Positions 48,337-57,061 of a stretch of DNA of 64,000 nt are shown one piece after another; the stretch's first letter is position 1, and each line of letters begins with the position of its first letter. The notes under the pieces are model-generated. The model saw only the letters and a program-made list of their open reading frames with translations. It was not told where the DNA came from and did no database searches. Origin of the DNA: Actinomyces capricornis (GTDB taxonomy: Bacteria > Actinomycetota > Actinomycetes > Actinomycetales > Actinomycetaceae); contig NZ_AP025017.1 of the NCBI RefSeq assembly GCF_019974135.1, positions 1,054,001 to 1,118,000 on the forward strand, in the 5' to 3' direction. A program made the translations under genes and the position numbers.

Positions 48337-49650
48337 CTATGCCGCTGCGGGCTCGCTCCGCAAGGGCATCGAGGGCGGGGCCGGGATGCGCCGACGCCTG
48401 GCGCTGCGGGCCACGGCGGTGCGCAGGAGCGTCTCGAAGGGGCCGGGATCGCCGCGCCGCCCCAGGATGAGGCAGATGACGACAGTGGCCAGCCACACCC
48501 CGGTCGCGATGGCGGCGGCCGCAGCCTCCCCCACCGTGAGCTCAGCACCCAGGAGCCAGGGGATGACGGCGAAGATGAGGCCGAAGAGAATCGTCTGGGA
48601 CAGGTAGGCCGTCATCGAGCGCCGCCCCACGGCCGAGGCGAGGCGGCGCAGGCCGTGCAGCTCGCCGCCCGGCCGCGGGCCACCGGCGTAGAGGGCCAGC
48701 AGGGCGAGCCAGCCGCAGGCGGCCAGCAGTCCCGACCACTCCGAGATCATGAAGTCGGCGACGGACAGGTCGGCCCAGCCCCCGTGCACCAGACCGATAT
48801 GCAGGCCCCCCAGCGCTCCCAGGCCCAGGCCGCCGACGGCCACGGCCACCAGCAGGCCACGGTGGCGCTCGGGGTGGGAGAGCAGGTCGGTGTCGGCCAG
48901 GCGCGCACCGATGAAGACCGAGGGGACCACCATGGACAGCAGGACGGTCCCAGGGGTGCCCATGAGCCACTGCCCGGGGTTCATCAGGAACCAGGGCAGG
49001 CCCGACCCTGCGGTGGGATCCTCGGCACCGACCACCCCCATGCCCTGCGCAGTGCCCGAGGTCACGACCCAGCCCATGCTCAGCATCGTCAGCCCCGCCA
49101 TCAGGGTGATGAGCACACTGACGGCGATCGCCCGTTTGCGGTGCTTGCGGGCCAGCCAGCCGGCGAAGATAACGGCGACGAGCCCGTAGGTGCCGATGAT
49201 GTCCCCGTAGAAGAACACCCCGTGCACCGCGCCGAACAGCACCATCCACCAGCCCCGGCGACGCACCAGGCGGCGGGCGTCCACCGTGGCCTGCTCCCGG
49301 GCCCAGGCCCGCAGCGCAGGAGCCGCCTGATCCGCACTGCCCCCGGTGACCGACTCCAGATACGCCCGCTCCCCCGAGGCGATGCGCCGGTTGATCATGG
49401 TCACCAGCCCGAAGCCGAAGAGCAGGGCGAACAGCGGGTAGGCGCGGTGGTCCACCAGCATGGCGCGGATGAGGACCCATCCGCGGTCGGCCGGGGACAG
49501 TCCCTCGACTGCTCCGATGCTGAGGGGGGAGACAGCGCTGCGGATCCAGACGGGGACGTTGGCCACAGCGATGAGCAGGAGCATGAAGCCGCGGGCGACA
49601 TCCGGTGCGGGGTAGCGCACACCGCGGGTGAAAGATGTGACGAAGCGCAT
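48337..49650 (-). CDS. DUF418 polytopic membrane protein (copy 2)
   Basis: 437 residues, nearly identical to copy 1 over long stretches (YLESVTGG, WWMVLFGAVHGVFFYGDIIG, RRSMTAYLSQTILFGLIFAV). The main differences are a variable loop near residues 38-55 and the central loop after RKHRKRAIA. TAGCGT lies 6 bases before the ATG at 49650. About 40 bases downstream of the stop are also shared with copy 1 (46900-46940 and 48295-48336), which marks a recent tandem duplication of the whole unit. Confidence 0.9.
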   Translation of the reverse strand: MRFVTSFTRGVRYPAPDVARGFMLLLIAVANVPVWIRSAVSPLSIGAVEGLSPADRGWVLIRAMLVDHRAYPLFALLFGFGLVTMINRRIASGERAYLESVTGGSADQAAPALRAWAREQATVDARRLVRRRGWWMVLFGAVHGVFFYGDIIGTYGLVAVIFAGWLARKHRKRAIAVSVLITLMAGLTMLSMGWVVTSGTAQGMGVVGAEDPTAGSGLPWFLMNPGQWLMGTPGTVLLSMVVPSVFIGARLADTDLLSHPERHRGLLVAVAVGGLGLGALGGLHIGLVHGGWADLSVADFMISEWSGLLAACGWLALLALYAGGPRPGGELHGLRRLASAVGRRSMTAYLSQTILFGLIFAVIPWLLGAELTVGEAAAAAIATGVWLATVVICLILGRRGDPGPFETLLRTAVARSARRRRIPAPPSMPLRSEPAAA

Positions 49651-49760
49651 GCATAGACGCTATGAGTCATGCCACTCACGCGGTACCTCCCGGAGAAGGA
49701 ACTGATGCCACCCCTCCCGCTCCTCACCAAGGAGGAGGAGGCTCCCCCACGAGGCGCACT

Positions 49761-49798
49761 CCCCGGCGCGCGGCGCGAAGCGCGGGGCGGCGCCGGGG
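49761..49798 (-). terminator. Terminator-like hairpin at the end of the dnaK operon
   Basis: CCCCGGCGC at 49761-49769 pairs with GCGCCGGGG at 49790-49798, with a further GCGC/GCGC inner stem. It begins three bases downstream of the hspR stop on the minus strand. Confidence 0.65.
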
Positions 49799-49800
49799 CC

Positions 49801-50349
49801 TCAGGACCGGCGCAGGATGATCGCCGTACCCGGGCCGACCACCGGGCCTCTCGGACCACTGGCGGGCCCCGCGGCGGGCCTGACAGCGCCGCCCACCGAA
49901 CCGCCCCCCGATCCGCGGCCGGCCGGGGCCGCCTCCCCCTGGCGACCGGAGCGACCGGCACGCGCGGGGACCACCTGGACCTCGCCGTCGGCGGCCGCCG
50001 CGAAGATCCGCTGCACGGCGGCCTCGCGGGCCCGCAGCCCCGCATTGGCCGCCTCCAGCTCGGCCACGCGGGCCTCCAGGTCCAGGATGCGGCGGATGCC
50101 CTCGAGGTTGACGCCCTCCTGGCTCAGGGCCTGGATGCGGCGCAGGCGCTCGACATCCCGGTGGGAGTAGCGCCGCCCCCGGCTGCGGGTGCGGGCGGGC
50201 CGCACCAGCCCCAGGCGGTCGTACTGGCGCAGGGTCTGGGGGTGCATCCCGGCCAGCTCAGCGGCCACCGAGACGACGTAGACCGCCCGCTCCCCGGCGT
50301 CCTCCGCCAGGAAGCCCAGGCCCTGGCCGGCACGACGGCGCGCACTCAT
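49801..50349 (-). CDS. hspR: HspR, MerR-family heat-shock repressor
   Basis: 182 residues. The MerR-type winged helix [46 protein letters not shown] begins near residue 24, followed by [22 protein letters not shown] and a Gly/Pro/Ala-rich tail. HspR represses dnaK and clpB through HAIR repeats and is thought to use DnaK as co-repressor in Streptomyces. The ATG overlaps the dnaJ stop (ATGA), so it is the translationally coupled last gene of the operon. Confidence 0.94.
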   Translation of the reverse strand: MSARRRAGQGLGFLAEDAGERAVYVVSVAAELAGMHPQTLRQYDRLGLVRPARTRSRGRRYSHRDVERLRRIQALSQEGVNLEGIRRILDLEARVAELEAANAGLRAREAAVQRIFAAAADGEVQVVPARAGRSGRQGEAAPAGRGSGGGSVGGAVRPAAGPASGPRGPVVGPGTAIILRRS

Positions 50350-51380
50350 CTGCCGGCCTCCTCCATGAGCGAGGCGCGCGGATCGGTCTCACCCATGGCC
50401 TCATCGAAGGCCTCCAGGGCCTGCCTGGCCGCCTTCGACAGCCTCTTGGGCACGGCCACCTGCACCGTGACCAGCAGGTCACCGGTCTTCTTGGAGGTGG
50501 TCACGCCCTTGCCGCGCAGGCGCATGACGGTGCCCGAGGGGGTGCCGGGCTTGATGCGAACTTTGGAGGTGCCGCCGTCGAGCAGGGGGACCTCGACGGT
50601 GGCGCCCATGGCGGCCTCCTTGAGGGTCACGGGCAGGTCCATGCGCAGGTTGGCGCCGTCGGCGGGGTCGATGGAGTACACGGGGTGCTTGGCCACGGTG
50701 ATGGTCACCACCATGTCCCCGCTCTCCCCGCCGTCCCGGCCGGGGCGGCCCTTGCCTCGCAGGCGGATCTTCTGGCCCGAGTGGACCCCTGCGGGGATGC
50801 GCACGTTCATGGTGCGCCCGTCGGCGGTCAGCTCCACGGTGGTGCCCGCCGCGGCATCGCGCAGATCGAGGGTGGCCGAGGTGACGACGTCGGGTCCCTT
50901 GACGGGCTGGGGCCCGAAGCCGCCGCCGAAGCCGAAGGGCCCGGGGCGCCCGCCGGAGCGGGTGGGACTGGGCGCGCCGCCGAACATGCGCAGCAGGTCG
51001 TCGAGGTCGGGCTCGCCCGCACCCCCGGAGGTCTGGAAGCGGACCGATCCGCCCTGACCGCCGAACATGGAGGAGAACAGGTCCTCGAAGCCCGCGGCGC
51101 CCGCGCCGCCACCGGGGCCGCCGGCCGTGAAGCGGGGACCGCCCCCGGCCATGGACCGGATGGCGTCGTACTGCTGGCGCTCGGTCTCGTCGGACAGGAC
51201 CGCGTAGGCCTCACCGATGTCTTTGAACCTCTCGGCCGCGGCCTTGTCATCGGGGTTGCGGTCGGGGTGGTACTTCTTCGCCAGTGTGCGATACGCCTTC
51301 TTGATCGCGGCGGCGTCGGCGCTCTTGTCAACGCCGAGGACCGCGTAGAAGTCCTTGGTCATCCAGTCCTGGCTGGCCAT
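50346..51380 (-). CDS. dnaJ: DnaJ-type co-chaperone without zinc finger (CbpA-like)
   Basis: 344 residues. J-domain at residues 8-75 with the HPD motif in [15 protein letters not shown], a Gly/Phe-rich region ([27 protein letters not shown]), then two C-terminal substrate-binding domains ([39 protein letters not shown]). No CxxCxGxG repeats are present, so it is a class B J-protein although it occupies the dnaK-operon position. AAGGAGG precedes the ATG at 51380. Confidence 0.94.
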   Translation of the reverse strand: MASQDWMTKDFYAVLGVDKSADAAAIKKAYRTLAKKYHPDRNPDDKAAAERFKDIGEAYAVLSDETERQQYDAIRSMAGGGPRFTAGGPGGGAGAAGFEDLFSSMFGGQGGSVRFQTSGGAGEPDLDDLLRMFGGAPSPTRSGGRPGPFGFGGGFGPQPVKGPDVVTSATLDLRDAAAGTTVELTADGRTMNVRIPAGVHSGQKIRLRGKGRPGRDGGESGDMVVTITVAKHPVYSIDPADGANLRMDLPVTLKEAAMGATVEVPLLDGGTSKVRIKPGTPSGTVMRLRGKGVTTSKKTGDLLVTVQVAVPKRLSKAARQALEAFDEAMGETDPRASLMEEAGR

Positions 51381-51525
51381 GTATCACCGCCTCCTTATCG
51401 TTGTGATCGTTGGTGTGTCCTTGAATAGTGCTGATTGGTATCGGTCGATGTCGAGAGTCCCCTCAGGGTCGGGTGGCCGGGGCGGTGCCGATGAGGGCGG
51501 GCCGCCCCGGCCCGCGGTCCCGGCC

Positions 51526-52173
51526 TCAGGCCGGGTTGGCCACCTGGACGCGGGCGGCGCGCACCACGCGCTCGCCGAGCCGGTAGCCGGGCTGGAGGAC
51601 CAGGGCGATGGTGGGCTCGCTGACCTCCTGCGACTCCGTGGCCATGAGGGCCTCGTGGATCGTGGGGTCGAAGGGCTCGCCCTCGGCGCCGAAGCGATCC
51701 AGGGCGAACTTCTCGCTCAGGAGGGCCTCGAGCTTGCCGGCCGTGGTGGCGAAGGGCCCGGTGAGGTCGCCGTGCTGGCGGGCCAGCTCGATCTCGTCCA
51801 GGACCGGGATGAGGGCCTCCACGACACCGGCGGCGCCGTCGGAGCGGTGCCCGGCCGCCGCCTCGCGGGAGCGGCGCACGAAGCCCTGGTACTCCTGCTG
51901 GAGGTTGTACAGGTCGGCGCGGGCCCGGGCCAGGTCGTCCTGGGCCTGGGCGGCCTGGGCCCTGGCCTGGGCCAGGGGGTCCTCCTCCGAGGACGGGGCC
52001 CCCTGGCCGGCCGGGCCCGCCGAGTCCTGGGCCTCGGCCCCACCGGCCGCCCCCTCGCCCTGGGCCAGCTCCTCGCGGACCTCCGGCGGGACGTCGTCGA
52101 AGGCCGACTCGACGGCGGCCGCGAGCTCGGGGTCGACGCCCTCGTCGCCGGGGACCTGTCCGGCGGCACTCAC
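51526..52173 (-). CDS. grpE: GrpE nucleotide-exchange factor
   Basis: 215 residues. An acidic N-terminus, the long coiled coil ([29 protein letters not shown]), then the beta-wing with family features [21 protein letters not shown] and [21 protein letters not shown]. It releases ADP from DnaK. The GTG start at 52173 overlaps the dnaK stop by four bases (GTGA), so translation is coupled. Confidence 0.95.
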   Translation of the reverse strand: MSAAGQVPGDEGVDPELAAAVESAFDDVPPEVREELAQGEGAAGGAEAQDSAGPAGQGAPSSEEDPLAQARAQAAQAQDDLARARADLYNLQQEYQGFVRRSREAAAGHRSDGAAGVVEALIPVLDEIELARQHGDLTGPFATTAGKLEALLSEKFALDRFGAEGEPFDPTIHEALMATESQEVSEPTIALVLQPGYRLGERVVRAARVQVANPA

Positions 52174-54032
52174 TTGGAGTCCTCGTCGTCGACGATCTCG
52201 GCGTCGACGATGTCCTCGTCGTCCGAGGCGCCCGCGGTGGCAGACTCCCCGCCCGGGGTGGAGCCGGCGGCCTCGGAGGCCTGGTCGGCGGCGTAGAGGG
52301 CCTCCCCGACCTTCTGGGCCACGGAGTTGAGCTTCTCCTGAGCGGTCTTGACCGGCTCGATGTCCTCACCCTCCAGGGCCTTCTTGAGGTCGGCGACGGC
52401 CTCGGAGACCTCGGAGTGGACGTCCTGGGGGAGCTTGTCCTTGTTGTCCTTGAGGAGCTTGTCGATGGAGTAGGCCTGCTGCTCGGCGGCGTTGCGGGTC
52501 TCGGCGTCCTCGCGGCGCTTCCTGTCCTCCTCGGCGTGGGCCTCGGCGTCCTTGACCATGCGGTCGATGTCCTCCTTGGGCAGGGCCGAGCCGCCGGAGA
52601 TCGTCATGGACTGCTCCTTGCCGGTGCCGCGGTCCTTGGCCGAGACGTGCACGATGCCGTTGGCGTCGATGTCGAAGGAGACCTCGATCTGCGGGATGCC
52701 GCGGGGGGCCGGGGCGATGCCGGTGAGCTCGAAGGTGCCCAGCGGCTTGTTGTCCCGGGCGAACTCGCGCTCGCCCTGGTAGACCTGGATGAGCACGGAG
52801 GGCTGGTTGTCCTCGGCGGTGGAGAAGACCTCGGAGCGCTTGGTGGGGATGGCCGTGTTGCGCTCGATGAGCTTGGTCATCACCCCGCCCTTGGTCTCGA
52901 TGCCCAGCGACAGGGGTGTGACGTCGATGAGCAGGACGTCCTTGCGGTCGCCCTGGATGACGCCGGCCTGCAGGGAGGCGCCCACGGCCACGACCTCATC
53001 GGGGTTGACGCCCTTGTTGGGCTCCTTGCCGGTCAGCTCGCGCACGACCTCGGTGACCGCGGGCATGCGGGTCGAGCCGCCCACGAGGATGACGTGGTCG
53101 ATGTCCTTGAGGGACACGCCCGCGTCCTTGATGACGTTGTGGAAGGGGACCTTGGTGCGCTCGAGCAGGTCCTTGGTCATGTCCTCGAACTGGGCGCGGG
53201 TGAGCTTCTCGTCCAGGTGGATGGGGCCGGACTCGCTCATGGACAGGTACTGCAGGTTGATGTTGGTGGAGGTCGCGGAGGACAGCTCCTTCTTGGCCTG
53301 CTCGGCGGCGTCCTTGAGGCGCTGCATGGCGATCTTGTCCTTGGACAGGTCCACGCCGTCCTTGCTCTTGACCTGCTTGACCAGCCAGTCGACGATGCGG
53401 GCGTCCCAGTCGTCCCCGCCCAGGCGGTTGTCGCCGTTGGTGGCGCGCACCTGGATGGTGGAGAAGCCGTCCTCGTCCTTGCCGACCTCCAGCAGGGAGA
53501 CGTCGAAGGTGCCCCCACCCAGGTCGAACACGAGGATGAGCTCGTCCTCCTTGCCCTTGTCCAGGCCGTAGGCCAGGGCGGCGGCGGTGGGCTCGTTGAC
53601 GATGCGGTCCACGGTCAGGCCCGCGATGGTGCCGGCCTCCTTGGTGGCCTGGCGCTCGGCGTCGTTGAAGTAGGCCGGCACGGTGATGACGGCGTTGGTG
53701 ACGGGCTCGCCGAGGTAGGACTCGGCGTCGGCCTTGAGCTTGGCCAGGATGCGGGCGCTGATCTCCTGGGCGGTGTACTTCTTGCCGTCGATGTCGACGG
53801 ACCAGTCGGTGCCCATGTGGCGCTTGACCGAGGAGATGGTGCGGTCCACGTTGGTCACGGCCTGGCGCTTGGCGATCTCGCCGACCAGGACCTCGCCGGA
53901 CTTGGAGAAGGCGACGACGGAGGGGGTGGTACGGCCTCCCTCGGCGTTGGGGATGATGGTGGGCTCGCCGCCCTCCAGGACGGCGATGGCGGAGTTGGTG
54001 GTTCCGAGGTCGATACCGACGGCGCGTGCCAT
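52170..54032 (-). CDS. dnaK: Hsp70 chaperone DnaK
   Basis: 620 residues. The ATPase domain has [20 protein letters not shown], phosphate-2 [15 protein letters not shown] and adenosine motif [16 protein letters not shown]. The substrate domain has [20 protein letters not shown] and [20 protein letters not shown], with a C-terminal helical lid and acidic tail. AAGGAG precedes the ATG at 54032. It is first gene of dnaK-grpE-dnaJ-hspR, behind three phased HAIR-like repeats. Confidence 0.98.
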   Translation of the reverse strand: MARAVGIDLGTTNSAIAVLEGGEPTIIPNAEGGRTTPSVVAFSKSGEVLVGEIAKRQAVTNVDRTISSVKRHMGTDWSVDIDGKKYTAQEISARILAKLKADAESYLGEPVTNAVITVPAYFNDAERQATKEAGTIAGLTVDRIVNEPTAAALAYGLDKGKEDELILVFDLGGGTFDVSLLEVGKDEDGFSTIQVRATNGDNRLGGDDWDARIVDWLVKQVKSKDGVDLSKDKIAMQRLKDAAEQAKKELSSATSTNINLQYLSMSESGPIHLDEKLTRAQFEDMTKDLLERTKVPFHNVIKDAGVSLKDIDHVILVGGSTRMPAVTEVVRELTGKEPNKGVNPDEVVAVGASLQAGVIQGDRKDVLLIDVTPLSLGIETKGGVMTKLIERNTAIPTKRSEVFSTAEDNQPSVLIQVYQGEREFARDNKPLGTFELTGIAPAPRGIPQIEVSFDIDANGIVHVSAKDRGTGKEQSMTISGGSALPKEDIDRMVKDAEAHAEEDRKRREDAETRNAAEQQAYSIDKLLKDNKDKLPQDVHSEVSEAVADLKKALEGEDIEPVKTAQEKLNSVAQKVGEALYAADQASEAAGSTPGGESATAGASDDEDIVDAEIVDDEDSK

Positions 54033-54150
54033 GCGATGTGCTCCTTCGTAGTGGGTGGCGCCGCGGTGGCGCCGGGTGGTTGTCATGTCTTGCGTCTGTG
54101 CTGTCTGTGGTGACCGCGCCTGGCCCGAGGTCAGCGGACGGGGCCGGCCG

Positions 54151-54171
54151 GTTGAGTCATGCAGGCTCAGG
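54151..54171 (-). promoter_or_regulatory. Degenerate HAIR-like repeat 3 (closest to dnaK)
   Basis: GTTGAGT, seven bases, GCTCAGG. The left half is a good HAIR half-site and the right half has two or three changes from ACTCAAG. It starts exactly 27 bases before the next repeat. Confidence 0.6.
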
Positions 54172-54177
54172 ATTGTG

Positions 54178-54198
54178 GTTGAGCCTGATCTTGTCAAC
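54178..54198 (-). promoter_or_regulatory. Degenerate HAIR-like repeat 2
   Basis: GTTGAGC, seven bases, TGTCAAC. It keeps the TTGA/TCAA core of HAIR with 7-7-7 geometry. It lies 27 bases from the repeats on either side. Confidence 0.65.
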
Positions 54199-54204
54199 TT
54201 CAAC

Positions 54205-54225
54205 CTTGAGTCTGATCCACTCAAC
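54205..54225 (-). promoter_or_regulatory. HAIR operator 1 (HspR site) upstream of dnaK
   Basis: CTTGAGT, seven bases, ACTCAAC: a match to the HAIR consensus with one outer mismatch. It is the best of three repeats phased at 27 bp upstream of dnaK, and it shares the spacer ending ATTCC/ATCC with the clpB site. Confidence 0.92.
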
Positions 54226-54300
54226 CCTACTGGAGTGGGGTTCATTCCGGGGGATCTGCGTGACCCCACTCACTGCCGGGACTGCCAGGCCCGCATTCCT

Positions 54301-54352
54301 GCTGGGTCACCCTCTTTCTCGCTGGGTCACCCTCTCTCCCGCTGGGTGAGCC
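54301..54352 (+). repeat. 20-bp tandem repeat running into repeat R1
   Basis: GCTGGGTCACCCTCT plus five bases occurs at 54301-54320 and 54321-54340, and a third partial unit (GCTGGGTGAGCC) begins at 54341, which is also the left end of repeat R1. The R1 end therefore looks locally amplified. Confidence 0.8.
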
Positions 54353-54408
54353 GCATCCCGCTCGGCCAGCAGGCGGGGCACGAGCCAGCGGGCAGCGAGT
54401 CACCCAGC
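54341..54408. repeat. Intergenic repeat family 2, copy R1 (68 bp)
   Basis: GCTGGGTGA at 54341-54349 and TCACCCAGC at 54400-54408 are exact inverted ends. Internal CCGCATCCCG, GGCCAGCAGGCGGGG and GAGCCAGCGGGC are shared with R2 at 55414. Similarity continues about 25 bases past the right end. Confidence 0.85.
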
Positions 54409-54551
54409 AGGACGCGCATGAGCCCGCGCAGGCCCGCGAGAATGCCGACCCTGCAGCCTCACCGCGAGGCTGAGAGGCGCTAGGTGCACCGAGGAGGGAG
54501 AGCTCCATGCGCACCCTTCCGGCAATCTGCCGTACGCGGTAGAGTGAGGCC

Positions 54552-54827
54552 ATGACTGCTCCGACATCAACCCCGACGGCGCGGCTCGAGCTGCGCCTGC
54601 CCGCGCAGGAGAAGGCGGACATCGAGGAGGCCGCCCGGATCTCGGGGCGCACGGTCACGGAGTACGTCCGCAGCGCGGCAAGAGAGGCCGCCCGGATGGA
54701 CCTCGCCCGTTCGATCCAGGTGTCGGCCGAGGTCTTCGATGCCCTCCTGGAGGCCCTCGACTCCACGCCGCCCGCGAACCCGGCGATGGCGCGGGCGCAC
54801 GCGCGCGCAGCAGATCTGGGCCTGTGA
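54552..54827 (+). CDS. DUF1778/TacA-type antitoxin
   Basis: 91 residues. Ribbon-helix-helix N-terminus (ARLELRLPAQEKADIEEAAR, ISGRTVTEYVRSAAREAARM) followed by a C-terminal tail (VFDALLEALDSTPPANPAM) that in TacA-like antitoxins wraps the toxin. TAGAGT lies exactly 6 bases before the ATG, so it is probably leaderless. The stop overlaps the toxin start (TGATG), the usual coupled order. Confidence 0.88.
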   Translation: MTAPTSTPTARLELRLPAQEKADIEEAARISGRTVTEYVRSAAREAARMDLARSIQVSAEVFDALLEALDSTPPANPAMARAHARAADLGL

Positions 54828-55369
54828 TGCCGCAGCCCGCGGATCCGCACTGGTCGATACGCCCCCTTCGGCGCAGCGACGACGCCACCGCCTTCTCCAG
54901 CGGCCAGGACTCACTGGACCTGTGGATCGCACAGCACGCCTGGGCCTGCCAGCAGCGCCGGACCGCCGCCACGCAGGTGCTGGTGAGCGCGCAGCCCGCT
55001 CCCGTTGAGCCGGATTCCGGGCGCGTGCTGGGCTACTACTCACTGGCCTCCACCTCGATCCACACCGAGGGCCTGCCTCGCCGTCTCAGCCGGGGGCAGC
55101 CGGCACTCCTGCCCGCATTCCTCCTGGCGCGGCTGGCCCTGGACCGCACCCTTCAGGGGCAGGGCCTCGGCAGTGTCCTGCTCTCCCATGCCGTCCGCTC
55201 AGCGGACCATGCCAGTCGCATCGTCGCTGCCAGGATGCTCGTCGTCGACGCCATCGATGAGCGCGCCGCCTCCTTCTACCGGCACTACGGGTTCACGCCG
55301 CTGGCTGCCGATCACCGCCGTCAGCGGCTCGTCGCCGTCATCAAGCATCTCGTCCCGCCCGAGGACTGA
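54827..55369 (+). CDS. TacT-type GNAT toxin
   Basis: 180 residues. GNAT acetyltransferase: FSSGQDSLDLWIAQHAW is the N-terminal signature of TacT-like toxins; GRVLGYYSLASTSI, LLARLALDRTLQGQGLGSVL with the acetyl-CoA loop (QGQGLG), and ASFYRHYGFTPLAADHRRQ with the C-terminal Tyr region follow. Members acetylate the amino group of aminoacyl-tRNAs and halt translation; the target tRNA here is unknown. The ATG at 54827 shares one base with the antitoxin stop; a GTG one codon earlier (54824) is also possible. Confidence 0.88.
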   Translation: MPQPADPHWSIRPLRRSDDATAFSSGQDSLDLWIAQHAWACQQRRTAATQVLVSAQPAPVEPDSGRVLGYYSLASTSIHTEGLPRRLSRGQPALLPAFLLARLALDRTLQGQGLGSVLLSHAVRSADHASRIVAARMLVVDAIDERAASFYRHYGFTPLAADHRRQRLVAVIKHLVPPED

Positions 55370-55413
55370 GCGCCCTTCCCCCTCCCAAGGCCTCAGGCTC
55401 GCAAGCCGCTTTC

Positions 55414-55481
55414 GCCGGGTGACGCGCATTCCGCCCGGTCAGCAGGCGGGGAATGGGCCAGCGGGCGGCGGGTCGCCCAGC
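55414..55481. repeat. Intergenic repeat family 2, copy R2 (68 bp)
   Basis: GCCGGGTGA at 55414-55422 faces TCGCCCAGC at 55473-55481 (two mismatches). Internal CGCATTCCGCCCGGTCAGCA, GGCGGGG and GGCCAGCGGGC match R1 in register. It lies 45 bases after the toxin stop. Confidence 0.85.
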
Positions 55482-55529
55482 GGGAAGCGCGTGCACCCGC
55501 AAGGCTGCCGGACCTGTAGCCTCGCAGGC

Positions 55530-55946
55530 ATGAGCGCCCCGCACCCGTCGCCGACCGGCCGCCCCGCGCCCGAGGACGTCTTCGACCACGTGCGCAGCGA
55601 GGACGGTGAGCACGTGGGCTATATCGAGATGAGCAGCGAGGACCGGTTCATCCCCTACGACCGCTTGTGGGTTCGCAGGGGTGAGGCGATGGATCTCGAT
55701 GAGGCCGAGACCGTGCTGGATGCGATCGGCCTGCGGCTCCTGGCGGAGGATTGGCTCTTGCAGGAGGAGGACGAACGCACGGGTGAGGAGGTATGGACGC
55801 GGGTGAGGATCCGCGAGCTCCACCGGGACCGCGTCGTCGTCGCCAGGGCGGTGGAGGACCTGTCCGGCGGCGTCGCCAAGTCCATGGACCTCATCGGCGG
55901 CATCGAGCTGCCCCTGCCGACGACGCGGCTGCGCGCCGCGCCCTGA
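55530..55946 (+). CDS. Small protein of unknown function
   Basis: 138 residues, acidic, soluble. Seen: PAPEDVFDHVRSEDGEHVGY, IEMSSEDRFIPYDRLWVRRG, LDEAETVLDAIGLRLLAEDW and EEVWTRVRIRELHRDRVVV, a beta-rich fold with a central helix. Not recognised. TAGCCT lies 7 bases before the ATG at 55530, so it is probably leaderless. It stands alone between repeat R2 and a long inverted repeat. Confidence 0.68.
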   Translation: MSAPHPSPTGRPAPEDVFDHVRSEDGEHVGYIEMSSEDRFIPYDRLWVRRGEAMDLDEAETVLDAIGLRLLAEDWLLQEEDERTGEEVWTRVRIRELHRDRVVVARAVEDLSGGVAKSMDLIGGIELPLPTTRLRAAP

Positions 55947-56305
55947 CCGGCGGGCCCGGGCGGGCGCCCCGCCCTGCCGCAGTCCCGACCTGACCCCGCG
56001 GGGCGGGCAGGCGGGCGGTGCGGGCTGGACTCGGCCAGCCCGGTGCGGGTGACCCCATGGGGGAGCAGGAAGAGCAAAGAGCACCAGAAGAGCGTCGCTT
56101 GGCGACTTCGGCGTCACTTGGCGAAATGAACGTACCTTCTAGGTGTCGCCCTTTCCGCGAAGTGACGCCCTTCTGCACGCCGCACCCCAGCGGGCACCGG
56201 CACCCCACCCCCGGCACCAAGGCGTGGGCGGCCATCAGCCATCAGCCCCCGTCCGGGGGCATGGCCCGACACGTCCATCACCGACGGACGGACGGCGGCC
56301 AGCGC
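55947..56305. other. Intergenic region with long inverted repeat
   Basis: No gene is supported in 359 bases. It separates the convergent ends of the 55530-55946 gene and the ABC ATPase gene, and contains the inverted repeat at 56110-56169. Nothing else is recognisable. Confidence 0.5.
56110..56169. repeat. Inverted repeat, possible bidirectional terminator
   Basis: GGCGTCACTT at 56110-56119 pairs perfectly with AAGTGACGCC at 56160-56169. Shorter GGCGA/TCGCC complementarity lies inside. A related direct copy (GCGTCGCTTGGCGA) lies just left of it. It lies between two convergent transcription units. Confidence 0.6.
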
Positions 56306-57061
56306 TTACTCCTGCTCGATCTCCGGGGCCACCATGACGTGCTCGCCGTCGGGCACGATCCGCACCCTCAGCCCGTAGACCTGCTCCAGCACCTCCGGGC
56401 GCAGCACCTCGACCGGCGGCCCCTCGGCCAGGATCCGGCCGCCCGCCAGCACGGCGAGCCGGTCGCAGAAGCGCGCCGCCAGGTTGAGGTCGTGCAGGGC
56501 GACGACGGCGAGCCGGTCGGCGTCGCGGTGGCAGATGCGCCGCACGTGGGAGAGCACCGAGACCTGGCGCCGCAGGTCCAGGGCGGAGGTCGGCTCATCA
56601 AGCAGGATGAGGCCCGGCCTGCGCACCAGCGTCTGGGCCAGGGCCACCATCTGGCGCTGCCCGCCGGAGAGCTGTCCCAGGGGCCGATCGGCCAGCTCGG
56701 CCACCCCCAACTCGTCGAGGGCTCCCCAGGCCAGGGCGATATCCGCCCGACTCGTGCGCCACGAGACCCCGCGGCGCGAGGCAGTGAGCACCGATTCCAA
56801 GGCGGTCAGCGCCGCATCCCCGGGGAGCCCCTGAGGCATGTACCCCACAACGCCGCGCAGCTCGCGCCCGCGCCGCCCCTGAAAGCTGACAGTCCCCGAG
56901 TACCGCCGCAACTGGGCCAGGCAGGTCACCAGCGTGGATTTCCCCGCACCGTTGGGACCCAGAAGCCCCACCACCTGACCGGTCCCCCAACTGGCGTCCA
57001 CACCCTGGAGAACCGCCCTCCTGCCGTAGGCGAAGTGCAGGAACTCGACGTCGAGGCTCAT
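56306..57061 (-). CDS. Iron-chelate/haem ABC transporter ATPase (FecE-like)
   Basis: 251 residues. Walker A GLLGPNGAGKSTLVTCL, Q-loop in GYMPQGLPGD, signature LGQLSGGQRQMVAL, Walker B LILLDEPTSALD and the switch His in VALHDLNLAARF. The pattern is that of siderophore, haem or cobalamin importers. The ATG overlaps the permease stop by four bases, so it is the last gene of a coupled three-gene operon. Confidence 0.92.
   Translation of the reverse strand: MSLDVEFLHFAYGRRAVLQGVDASWGTGQVVGLLGPNGAGKSTLVTCLAQLRRYSGTVSFQGRRGRELRGVVGYMPQGLPGDAALTALESVLTASRRGVSWRTSRADIALAWGALDELGVAELADRPLGQLSGGQRQMVALAQTLVRRPGLILLDEPTSALDLRRQVSVLSHVRRICHRDADRLAVVALHDLNLAARFCDRLAVLAGGRILAEGPPVEVLRPEVLEQVYGLRVRIVPDGEHVMVAPEIEQE

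Larger units (their letters stand above)
54033..54551. other. dnaK promoter region plus intergenic repeats
   Basis: No gene is supported in 519 bases. From left to right it contains the dnaK leader, three HAIR-like operators (54151-54225), a 20-bp tandem repeat (54301-54352), family-2 repeat R1 (54341-54408), and the TAGAGT -10 of the antitoxin gene (54540-54545). Confidence 0.6.

Noticed and set aside
52416..54113. 565-codon plus-strand open frame
   Set aside because: Antisense to dnaK; Leu/Gly/Asp/Val-rich shadow translation.
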